DNA of 64,000 nucleotides from an uncultured Parabacteroides sp. (GTDB lineage: Bacteria; Bacteroidota; Bacteroidia; Bacteroidales; Tannerellaceae): assembly GCF_905196875.1 (NCBI RefSeq), contig NZ_CAJJWO010000025.1, forward strand, positions 1 to 64,000, in the 5' to 3' direction. Position 1 is the first letter of the stretch; the number at the start of each line of letters is the position of its first letter. Below, in pieces: positions 35,686-43,936 of the stretch. The translations under genes and the position numbers were made by a program. The notes beneath the pieces are model-generated. The model did not search any database. It was not told where the DNA came from and saw only the letters and a list, made by a program, of their open reading frames with translations.

Positions 35686-38600
35686 TTATAATGTGATTTG
35701 AATACCGACCATATACAGTCTTCTTGAACCCTGAATACCGTTATCCGTTTCAGCGTTACCATTATAACTGTTACCCATTACACCTGTTTCGGGATCTGTA
35801 AAGCGCTTCTTTGCCGGTCCGAAAGTCAACAGGTTATTACCTGTCACATACACACGCAGATTTTCCACCAATGCCTTACGGCTGATATTCTTTGGCAAAG
35901 TATAACCTAAAGTCAGGTTTCTCAGACGCCAGTAATGGTTGTCGAACACAAAGTTATCGGCATATTTAACTGTTGCGCCATATTGAGTATACGACCAACG
36001 AGGGATAAGTGTTCCCGCATCACCCGGCTGTCTCCAGCGGTCTTCTACCAATTCCTGTACGACACCTACACCCGGACGGTTCATAATACGTTCTTTATAG
36101 GTATAGTCGGAAATCTTTGATCCATAAGAATAATAAAACATAAACGACAGGTCGATCCCTTTAAACTGGAAGTTGTTGGTGATAGAACCAAATACTTTAG
36201 GAATAGCGGAACCACAATATACAAAATCATCAGTAGTTACTTTCGCCTGATCTTCCGTACGCACCCAACCGCCATTACCATCACGGATCAACCAACCCGG
36301 CAGACCTGTTTCAGGATTCACACCGTCATATTGAGGAGCGATAAACTCGTAGATAGACTTACCTTCTTCCATTTTATAGGTACAAGCCGTACCGGCATAG
36401 GTATAAGCACCTGTCGGCAGATAAGTAACCTCATTCTTCAGTGTACTCATATTGGCGTCGATATCCCATCTGAAATCTTTTGAAGTAAAGATGTTGGCAT
36501 TGATCGTTATTTCAACACCGCTATTACGAAGGTCACCGATATTCATATTATATCCGGAAGCTGCACCGACCTGGGCCGATAGAGGCAATTCCTTATAATA
36601 CAACAGATCATTGGACGTACGGGAGTAATATTCCACCGTACCGCTCAGACGGCTGAGGAAAGAAAAGTCCAAACCAATATTCCATTGTTTATTGCTCTCC
36701 CATTTCAAATCCGGAGTCGGAGTAGTAGAAGGCTTCAGACCAGACTTCAGATAGAGGTCATCACTTTCGTAAGTTCCCTGATAACCATATAATACTTCAT
36801 CCCCTGCTTTACCGTTACTAGCATTACGTACAATCAACTTATCATTACCGGTTGTACCGTAACTGGCACGAAGTACCAGATTGTCAATCCATTTTGCATC
36901 TTCCAGGAAACCCTCTTTCGATATTCTCCAGGAAGCACCGGTCGACCAGAATGTACCCCAACGGTTATCGGAACTGAAGCGGGAAGAACCGTCCTCACGA
37001 ATCGAGGCAGAGAGATAATACTTATTCAGGAAATTATAATCCAACTTTCCGAAGAATGACAACAGAGAATATTTATCACGGCCTCCCCATACACCAAAAT
37101 TCTTGGTCGTATTCGATAACTCGTATTTACCTAATTCCATGATTCCTTCACCCCAACCTTGCTCATAGTGGGAATCCCAGGTATACCACTCGTGACCAGC
37201 CATAGCAGATATATTATGATCGCCGATCGACCAGTCGCCCGACAACACATTATTCCAGGTAGTAGAGCGCTTATTGAAATCATAACGGCTGGCATAACCG
37301 CCATCCGCCAGGATAGAAATTCCATAAGGAGCAGTCTGACCACTACCATGCACAGCAGATGTATACACCATTGAACGACTCCAGTAATCATCGATATTCA
37401 AAGCAGAACGGAACTTCAGGTTATATGGCAACTTAAACTCTGTATTAAACTGAGCCGAGAGAATATGCCCCATATTATTATCGAAACTATCGTCATTCTC
37501 ATTATCCCAATAGTCACCCGAATTGTTCAGGACATGTGCTCCAAAGAAGTTGTTGACATATTTACCATAGTCATACATTCTTTTTCCGGTCTTTTCCGAA
37601 ACCACCCATCCCGTATTATCCTCGTTACGCAACCAGGGAGACGACAGTGTTGTCGTAAAGTTTGCAGCACGGCTGGCACCTCCCGATACATTTTGGCGAT
37701 GACGGGAATATGACAAGCTACCTGCAACTTTCCACCAGTCGAACAGTTCCGTACTTAAATTCGTACGGAAAGAATAACGTTTGTAATACTGGCGATTTCC
37801 ATACCCCTGATCATCCAGGTAACCACCGGAGAAGAAATATGAAGTCTTACCATTTCCTGTTTGTCCACTTATATCCACACTATAATCCTGACGTAGTTTT
37901 CGGGAGAAGATGGCTTTATAAACATCCCAGTCGTCTTCATCCCATACATATTCCAGATTAGGATTCATGTAAGGATTACCGTTACCGTCATGCAAAACAT
38001 AATCTTCGTTGATGTATCTAAACGGGGTCACATAAATAGTTTCACCCTTCGAATTTCTCGTTGCTTTTACCTGTTTGGTCAATGCCTGGGAAGATGCATA
38101 ATCGCCGGCTGCCTTGGCATCCATGCCGTCGTAAAGCAATGCATCGTAATACAATGCATACCAGGTATTTTCCAACTGTTGATAAGGATTAGCCTTTTTA
38201 GGGTTCTTTACCGCATTGTCGGAAGTACCCCACGCCCCGCGAAAATTAATCTGAGGCTTAGCTGATTTCCCCCTCTTGGTAGTAATCATCACAACACCAT
38301 TCGCTGCACGCGAACCATACAAAGAGGTTGCCGCAGCATCCTTCAACACCGTCATCGATTCGATATCCGTCGGATTGATCTGGTTAAGACCACCATCGTA
38401 AGGCATACCATCCACAATATACAAAGGATCTGCCTTTCCGGACATAGAAGCGATACCACGAATTTCGACACGAGCTTCAGCACCGGGGTTACCTTGTACG
38501 TTCACAACATTCACACCGGCCGACATACCTTGCAATGCTTCAGTAAAACCGGTACCCATTACCTTTTCCAGTTTCTCTGCTTTCACAACAGAGGCCGACC

Positions 38601-39003
38601 CGGTAAAGGTCGATTTCTTAGCTGTACCATAAGCTACAACTACAACTTCATCCAAATCCTGTGTCGCATCACTCAACTTAACATTTAAGTTAGCTTGCCC
38701 GTTCCACGTAATCTCCTGCGTAGCCAGGCCGACAAAAGATATTACAATTACCGATCCCCGCCGGACATTATCCAGGGTAAATCGACCGTCGGTATCGGTA
38801 ATCGTACCGACAGAAGTTCCTTTTACTACGACAGAAGCACCGGCTACGGGCCCCATATCGTCAGAGACAAGGCCTGAGACCTTATTTCCCTGTTGCACTA
38901 CCATCGTTTCGGGACTTGTTGGAATAGCTGCAACTACAGTACCCGCAGCTCCAAACAATACAGAAAACATTAGTGATTTAATTAGTTTTGAGTCTGTCCA
39001 CAT
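35686..39003 (-). CDS. SusC/RagA-family TonB-dependent transporter (fixed pair)
   Basis: The frame opens at 39015 (1109 aa); the Met at 39003 (MWTDSKLIKSLM) aligns with the start of the paralogous SusC (MLTNSRLVKALL) and is used here. The signal peptide covers about 1-25. A carboxypeptidase-regulatory-like domain with no STN domain follows, then LDEVVVVAYGTAKK, the plug (LQGMSAGVNVV, IRGIASMSGKADPLYIVDGMPYDG) and the barrel, ending QITL. It has its own TAnnTTTG box at 39197-39204 in fixed DNA, without flanking inverted repeats. It should therefore be expressed when its switchable sister is not. It is transcribed with the SusD gene 17 nt downstream. Confidence 0.94.
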   Translation of the reverse strand: MWTDSKLIKSLMFSVLFGAAGTVVAAIPTSPETMVVQQGNKVSGLVSDDMGPVAGASVVVKGTSVGTITDTDGRFTLDNVRRGSVIVISFVGLATQEITWNGQANLNVKLSDATQDLDEVVVVAYGTAKKSTFTGSASVVKAEKLEKVMGTGFTEALQGMSAGVNVVNVQGNPGAEARVEIRGIASMSGKADPLYIVDGMPYDGGLNQINPTDIESMTVLKDAAATSLYGSRAANGVVMITTKRGKSAKPQINFRGAWGTSDNAVKNPKKANPYQQLENTWYALYYDALLYDGMDAKAAGDYASSQALTKQVKATRNSKGETIYVTPFRYINEDYVLHDGNGNPYMNPNLEYVWDEDDWDVYKAIFSRKLRQDYSVDISGQTGNGKTSYFFSGGYLDDQGYGNRQYYKRYSFRTNLSTELFDWWKVAGSLSYSRHRQNVSGGASRAANFTTTLSSPWLRNEDNTGWVVSEKTGKRMYDYGKYVNNFFGAHVLNNSGDYWDNENDDSFDNNMGHILSAQFNTEFKLPYNLKFRSALNIDDYWSRSMVYTSAVHGSGQTAPYGISILADGGYASRYDFNKRSTTWNNVLSGDWSIGDHNISAMAGHEWYTWDSHYEQGWGEGIMELGKYELSNTTKNFGVWGGRDKYSLLSFFGKLDYNFLNKYYLSASIREDGSSRFSSDNRWGTFWSTGASWRISKEGFLEDAKWIDNLVLRASYGTTGNDKLIVRNASNGKAGDEVLYGYQGTYESDDLYLKSGLKPSTTPTPDLKWESNKQWNIGLDFSFLSRLSGTVEYYSRTSNDLLYYKELPLSAQVGAASGYNMNIGDLRNSGVEITINANIFTSKDFRWDIDANMSTLKNEVTYLPTGAYTYAGTACTYKMEEGKSIYEFIAPQYDGVNPETGLPGWLIRDGNGGWVRTEDQAKVTTDDFVYCGSAIPKVFGSITNNFQFKGIDLSFMFYYSYGSKISDYTYKERIMNRPGVGVVQELVEDRWRQPGDAGTLIPRWSYTQYGATVKYADNFVFDNHYWRLRNLTLGYTLPKNISRKALVENLRVYVTGNNLLTFGPAKKRFTDPETGVMGNSYNGNAETDNGIQGSRRLYMVGIQITL

Positions 39004-39196
39004 AGTTAAATTCAAGACTTTAATTAAATAATTTTAATCATAATAGCATTCATTTCATTAGAGGTTACGCTTCTCTCCTCAAAAAGCGCCCAGGTCCATA
39101 CGCTCTAAAATAAAGTTCATAGAATCAAGACACACAACCTTTTACTCACAAACATTAATCCATCAATCTTGATTAAACACACCGTACTTTCTTCAA

Positions 39197-39204
39197 CAAA
39201 TATA
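39197..39204 (-). promoter_or_regulatory. -7 box of the fixed SusC/SusD pair
   Basis: Minus-strand TATATTTG, 182 nt from the ATG at 39015 and 194 nt from 39003. The long leader matches the spacing the switchable pair would have in its ON state. Confidence 0.55.
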
Positions 39205-39613
39205 ATATAACATAAATAGGCACAAGTATAAAAATATATATTTAATACTTTATTCCTCACTATTTAACATTCATCTATTAAGAAAAGCAACTCCATAAAA
39301 ACTCCTAACCTATCAAATACAATAAGCATATGAGATCAATAAACCAGCTTCACCAATCACGGGTTTTAACATATAAAACTGTAATGTTCCATACCGGTGA
39401 CAGATGACAGATTCAGTTGCAAATGACAGATAAATTCAGATAAATTCAGAAAACTTCATGATAGAGAACTTACTTAGCTAAAATTCGTCACACAGGTAAC
39501 CACTATATCCCTTCCCGGCATCTTTTATTGTATAGCCAGGGAGTTTTGTATTAATAAGTCATGAGGAAAGACTTAGTTAGTCATAGGTTTATGCTTAACT
39601 GGTAGCGGGAAAG
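39205..39613. other. Long non-coding gap between the fixed SusC promoter and ilvC
   Basis: No frame, tRNA or conserved RNA was recognised. It holds short direct repeats: TGACAGAT at 39398, 39405 and 39424, then two tandem copies of AGATAAATTC (about 39428-39447). An AAGTC/GACTT hairpin lies at about 39557-39575. Confidence 0.4.
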
Positions 39614-39650
39614 AAAAAACGGCAACCCGGAACATACCGGATTACCGCTT
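39614..39650 (-). terminator. Intrinsic terminator of the ilv operon
   Basis: CGGTAATCCGG and CCGGGTTGCCG (minus strand) form an 11-bp stem with two non-Watson-Crick positions, followed by TTTTTT. It lies 42 nt after the ilvC stop. Confidence 0.8.
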
Positions 39651-39691
39651 TATATCGCAAGATGTTTAATACTTATTTATCGTACCAACTG

Positions 39692-40738
39692 TTAGTTGTT
39701 TTCAGGACGCAGTTTGCGAACAACGGCACCTGCACGCCACATTTCGCTTTCACGAAGTGCTTTCAGTTCTTTTTCTAAACCTTCGCGATAGTCGGGTTTG
39801 CTGTTGGTATCGATAGAACGCTGTGCTTCGTTACCACAGGCAACTTCGCTATACAGCTTCTGGAAGACCGGTTTTGTAGCATCGTGGAACGGGCCCATCC
39901 AGTCCAAAGCACCACGCTGTGCAGTGGTCGAACAGTTTGCATACATCCAGTCCATACCGTTTTCTGCGAACAACGGCATCAACGACTGTGTCAACTCTTC
40001 TACTGTTTCATTGAATGCTTCAGAAGGTTCGTGACCATTTTCACGCAGTGTTTCGTACTGAGCAAGCAGCAATCCCTGGATTGCACCCATCAAAGTACCA
40101 CGTTCGCCAGTCAGGTCGGAATATACTTCTTTCTTGAAAGTTGTTTCGAACAAGTAACCTGAACCTACACCGATACCCAATGCAATTACGCGATCCCAAG
40201 CTTTGCCTGTTGCATCCTGGAAGATTGCGTAGCTTGAGTTCAAGCCACGACCTTGCAGGAACATACGACGCAATGAAGTTCCCGAGCCCTTCGGAGCTAC
40301 CAGGATTACGTCTACATCAGCAGGAGGGATGATGTTTGTACGTTCTTTATAAGTAATACCGAAACCGTGAGAGAAATACAAAGCCTTACCCGGAGTCAGG
40401 TATTTTTTGATACGCGGCCATACTTCAATCTGTGCGGCATCTGAAAGCAGATACTGTATGATTGTTGCTTTTTCGCAAGCTTCTTCGATATCGAACAGTG
40501 TTTCGCCCGGTACCCAACCGTCAGCAACGGCCTTTTCCCAGGTCTTACCACCTTTACGTTGTCCTACAATTACGTTAAAACCGTTGTCGCGCAAGTTCAG
40601 GCTCTGGCCGGGACCTTGTACGCCATAACCTATCACGGCGATAGTTTCATCTTTCAATACTTCTCTTGCCTTTTCCAACGGAAATTCTTCGCGGGTTACT
40701 ACGTTTTCGTCAACACCGCCAAAATTCATTACTGCCAT
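39692..40738 (-). CDS. ilvC: Ketol-acid reductoisomerase
   Basis: 348 residues from the Met at 40738 (MAVMNFGG); the longer frame to 40798 would overlap the thioesterase gene and is not used. The Rossmann motif reads IGYGVQGPGQSLNLRDNG, which is GxGxxG-like with a VIVGQRKGG cofactor loop. The KARI core includes APKGSGTSLRR, SDLTGERGTLMGAIQG (metal-binding Asp and Glu) and the C-terminal STTAQRGALDW. It isomerises and reduces acetolactate or acetohydroxybutyrate for Val/Leu and Ile. It is the last gene of the ilv operon, 37 nt after the thioesterase. Confidence 0.95.
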   Translation of the reverse strand: MAVMNFGGVDENVVTREEFPLEKAREVLKDETIAVIGYGVQGPGQSLNLRDNGFNVIVGQRKGGKTWEKAVADGWVPGETLFDIEEACEKATIIQYLLSDAAQIEVWPRIKKYLTPGKALYFSHGFGITYKERTNIIPPADVDVILVAPKGSGTSLRRMFLQGRGLNSSYAIFQDATGKAWDRVIALGIGVGSGYLFETTFKKEVYSDLTGERGTLMGAIQGLLLAQYETLRENGHEPSEAFNETVEELTQSLMPLFAENGMDWMYANCSTTAQRGALDWMGPFHDATKPVFQKLYSEVACGNEAQRSIDTNSKPDYREGLEKELKALRESEMWRAGAVVRKLRPENN

Positions 40739-40775
40739 TTTCTTTTTACTATTAAAATGTATATAAAATAATTTG

Positions 40776-41507
40776 TTATTTCCAGGTAACGGCGGCACGG
40801 CTGATCGCTTTGCCGTCGTTGCATATTACCATATTGTATTTGTCTTCGGATACTTCCTGATGATGGAGAGTCAACTCCATACCGTATTTACCTTCAGACT
40901 GATAAGCTATTTCGAAGCGGCTTATCTCTTTTTCACGGAACATGCTGATATCGAACAGGTCGAGCAGGTGTTCCATGTATTTGATACTATTCAGATGTCC
41001 GTTCACATCAAGATCGCTGTATTTCACACGATAGGGCTCACCGGGTACATTGTTTTCCACCGGGGCGATCTTACCGGGTTTCTCGATCGGACAGGGACGG
41101 TCGGTGACATAAGCACTCAAGCCTTCTACATCAAGCAAGGTCGGACGACGGGTTTCCACATCGATAGCCGCCCAGATAGAACGGGCAAACCCGAAGGTTT
41201 TGCCTTCACCGTTCACCAGTTCGAAACAGCGGCTGGTAAATAGCTTGCCGACTTCATCGACCCAGGTATATAAGGTTACGGACTCGGACATAGCTGGATA
41301 GGAAGTCATTTCGATTGCCAGGCGGGAAAGCACCCATGCAGTATGCCTTTCGGTCATATCGTTATAACCGAACCCACGGTCGGCGGCATGACAGGAAGCG
41401 GCGTGCAGCAAATAAGTTCCGATCATCGGAATAGTGATGCGACCCCGGAAGTCCATTAGATAGGACTCGGTTACGAAATGAAATTCTCCTACTTTGTTCT
41501 TCTCCAT
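40776..41507 (-). CDS. Acyl-ACP thioesterase (FatA/FatB family) in the ilv operon
   Basis: 243 residues forming a tandem hotdog fold. The N-terminal half has FHFVTESYLMDFRGRITIP and YLLHAASCHAADRG. The C-terminal half has the family motif YSDLDVNGHLNSIKYMEHLLD, where the Asp/Asn/His set is catalytic in plant and bacterial FatA/B enzymes. It hydrolyses acyl-ACP to free fatty acid. Its place between ilvN and ilvC suggests a link to branched acyl chains derived from the same 2-keto acids; that is inference from context. It starts 50 nt after ilvN. Confidence 0.85.
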   Translation of the reverse strand: MEKNKVGEFHFVTESYLMDFRGRITIPMIGTYLLHAASCHAADRGFGYNDMTERHTAWVLSRLAIEMTSYPAMSESVTLYTWVDEVGKLFTSRCFELVNGEGKTFGFARSIWAAIDVETRRPTLLDVEGLSAYVTDRPCPIEKPGKIAPVENNVPGEPYRVKYSDLDVNGHLNSIKYMEHLLDLFDISMFREKEISRFEIAYQSEGKYGMELTLHHQEVSEDKYNMVICNDGKAISRAAVTWK

Positions 41508-41557
41508 AATCTTCTTTTTAAGGAAGGGCGGATTTGGAACCCGCCCTACATTTATTG

Positions 41558-42112
41558 TTAATCGTGTTTATCCTGCAACTTCTTTTCCATCGAGGACAGC
41601 ATATCGCTCAGACGCTCCACCTTGCTCTTCGTAATCGCAACGCGACCGGAACGGATGAATTGCAGCACTCCGATCGTTTCGCTCAACTCTTTGAACAAAG
41701 CTTGTGTCTCATCATAATGTCCGCTCTTTTCAAGTACGACGCATGTCTCATTCACTTCGAGGATACGGGCATTGTACTTACGGATCAGATCCTCGACCGT
41801 ACCCATCTTGATAAAGAGCTCGGTACTTAATTTATAGAGGGCTATTTCCTGATAAACCAGGTCTTCATCCGTATTGTAATAGGCTTTCAGAATATCCACA
41901 CGCTTGTCGATCTGCTTAACGACCTTATCGATCATATCTTCGTCGGCAAAGGTAGTAATTGTAAACTTATGTATCCCCTTTATTGCCGAGGGAGAAACAG
42001 AAAGCGTCTCGATGTTCAGTTGCCGACGCGTAAAGATAACGGTTATCTGGTTCAGAAGACCAACGGTGTTCTCTGAAAAGATAATAACGGTATATAATTT
42101 TTTCGTATTCAT
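41558..42112 (-). CDS. ilvN: Acetolactate synthase small (regulatory) subunit
   Basis: 184 residues. An N-terminal ACT domain (YTVIIFSENTVGLLNQITVIFTRR, about 6-80) binds valine, and a second half (about 85-184) activates the catalytic subunit. Length and layout match the longer IlvH-type subunit. It starts 12 nt after ilvB and so is probably translated in step with it. Confidence 0.93.
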   Translation of the reverse strand: MNTKKLYTVIIFSENTVGLLNQITVIFTRRQLNIETLSVSPSAIKGIHKFTITTFADEDMIDKVVKQIDKRVDILKAYYNTDEDLVYQEIALYKLSTELFIKMGTVEDLIRKYNARILEVNETCVVLEKSGHYDETQALFKELSETIGVLQFIRSGRVAITKSKVERLSDMLSSMEKKLQDKHD

Positions 42113-42124
42113 AATTGTTCCTCC

Positions 42125-43825
42125 TTACTTAGCACCTAAGATCATATTTGTAACGCTTCCTCCGGCCGGAACCATCGGATATACCATTCCACAGGTTTCC
42201 ACGTTGGCAACCAACAGGTAAGCGCCGTCATGGCGGAGCATTTCTTCTATTGCACCGTCCAGTTCTTCACGGCTGTCGACAGCTCGGGAAGCAATACCGA
42301 ATGCCTTGGCTATCGCGACAAAGTCCGGATTTTTCATGATAGTGTTCGAATAACGTTCCTGGAAGAACAATTCCTGCCACTGGCGTACCATACCCAGGAA
42401 GTTATTATTAAGAACGATGATCTTCACATTCAGTTCCTCCTGCATAATGGTTCCCAGTTCCTGGATAGTCATCTGGATACCGCCGTCGCCAGTAAAGAAA
42501 CAAACAGTACGTTCGGGAGCACCCAGCTTGGCACCGATAGCTGCGGGAAGGCCGAAGCCCATTGTTCCCAAACCACCTGAAGTTACCACGCTACGGGTTT
42601 GTTTGTATTTAAAGTAACGGACACCCATCATCTGGTTTTGACCTACATCGGTCACCAGGATCGCATCGTTGCCGGTTGCTTCGGATACTTTACGCACTAC
42701 TTCGCCCATCTTCAACTGGCCTTCGGTAGGGAAAAGCTCCTTACGGATTACTTTTTCGTCCTCTTCCTTTTCGTCCGGTTCAAACTCGGCATTCCATTCT
42801 GTGCGTTTCCGTTCTTCCAGCAAAGAGGTAATCATCGGGATGGTGTGTTTGGCATTACCCAACACTTTTACATCAACGGGAACGTTTTTGCCGATTTCCG
42901 AGTTGTCGATATCCAGATGGATTATTTTTGCTTGTTTGGCATATGTCTTCAAATCGCCGGTTACACGGTCGTCGAAACGCATACCGATAGCGATCAACAC
43001 ATCACATTCGTTTGTCTTCCGGTTAGGTCCTACATTTCCATGCATACCGAGCATACCTTTATGTAGAGGGAAGTCGGAAGGAAGTGCTGACAATCCTAAC
43101 ACGGTCGAACCGGCAGGTATATCGTTTTTCTCCAGAAAGGCTTTCAATTCCTCTTCTGCCCCACCCAGGATAACTCCCTGGCCTACCAGACAGAAGGGTT
43201 TCTTTGCACTATTGATCAGAGCGGCTGCGGCTTCAATACGTTCTTGCTTGATATCCGGCTCCGGCTGATAGCTGCGTATATAATCTACCTTTTCGTATTC
43301 ATAATCCACCAAACCGACTTGTGCATCTTTAGCCAGGTCGAGTACTACCGGACCGGGACGTCCCGTCGATGCGATATAGAAAGCACGGGATACAGCCCAG
43401 GCTATTTCTTCCGGTTTACGGATTTGATAGGCCCATTTAGTTATTGGTTGTGTAATACCGATTACGTCGACTTCCTGAAAAGCGTCGGTACCCAGCAGTG
43501 GAGACGGAACTTGTCCGGCAATTACTACCATCGGTGTACTGTCCATCAATGCATCGGCAATACCGGTAATGGTATTTGTTGCTCCTGGTCCGGAAGTAAC
43601 CAACGTTACCCCCACTTTACCGGAAACGCGGGCATATCCCTGAGCCGCATGTGTTGCGCCTTGTTCGTGGCGTACCAGAACATGTTTCAATTGATCTTTA
43701 TAGTCGTATAAACTATCGTATATAGGAATTGCCTGTCCGCCCGGATAACCGAAGATAGTATCTACTCCTTCAGCGATCAGCGCTTTCAGCAAAGCTTCCG
43801 AACCGGTTATCTTTTGTTTATCCAT
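42125..43825 (-). CDS. ilvB: Acetolactate synthase large (catalytic) subunit
   Basis: 566 residues. The order is a TPP-binding pyrimidine domain with VRHEQGATHAAQGYAR (the catalytic Glu is in HEQ), a central FAD/DHAP-synthase-like domain, and a C-terminal pyrophosphate domain with GDGGIQMT followed by LNNN, the Mg-TPP motif. It makes acetolactate from two pyruvates, or acetohydroxybutyrate from pyruvate and 2-oxobutyrate. The 111-nt gap to ilvD holds palindromic repeat copy B. Confidence 0.96.
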   Translation of the reverse strand: MDKQKITGSEALLKALIAEGVDTIFGYPGGQAIPIYDSLYDYKDQLKHVLVRHEQGATHAAQGYARVSGKVGVTLVTSGPGATNTITGIADALMDSTPMVVIAGQVPSPLLGTDAFQEVDVIGITQPITKWAYQIRKPEEIAWAVSRAFYIASTGRPGPVVLDLAKDAQVGLVDYEYEKVDYIRSYQPEPDIKQERIEAAAALINSAKKPFCLVGQGVILGGAEEELKAFLEKNDIPAGSTVLGLSALPSDFPLHKGMLGMHGNVGPNRKTNECDVLIAIGMRFDDRVTGDLKTYAKQAKIIHLDIDNSEIGKNVPVDVKVLGNAKHTIPMITSLLEERKRTEWNAEFEPDEKEEDEKVIRKELFPTEGQLKMGEVVRKVSEATGNDAILVTDVGQNQMMGVRYFKYKQTRSVVTSGGLGTMGFGLPAAIGAKLGAPERTVCFFTGDGGIQMTIQELGTIMQEELNVKIIVLNNNFLGMVRQWQELFFQERYSNTIMKNPDFVAIAKAFGIASRAVDSREELDGAIEEMLRHDGAYLLVANVETCGMVYPMVPAGGSVTNMILGAK

Positions 43826-43839
43826 TTTAATAATGTGCT

Positions 43840-43925
43840 AATTTGCTAATATGTCAATATGCCAATTCCTAGACACTGTTGTATCACATAAATCTCTTTA
43901 TTGGCACATTGGCATATTGTCCTAT
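43840..43925. repeat. Intergenic palindromic repeat, copy B (ilvD-ilvB gap)
   Basis: TCAATATGCCAAT on the left faces TTGGCACATTGGCATATTG on the right. The word set is the same as copies A (21291) and C (62269). Confidence 0.55.
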
Positions 43926-43936
43926 TGAATTATTAT

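Noticed and set aside
39016..39300. A second invertible promoter upstream of the fixed susC
   Set aside because: No inverted copy of the 27-bp repeat or other long inverted repeat flanks the box at 39197-39204.
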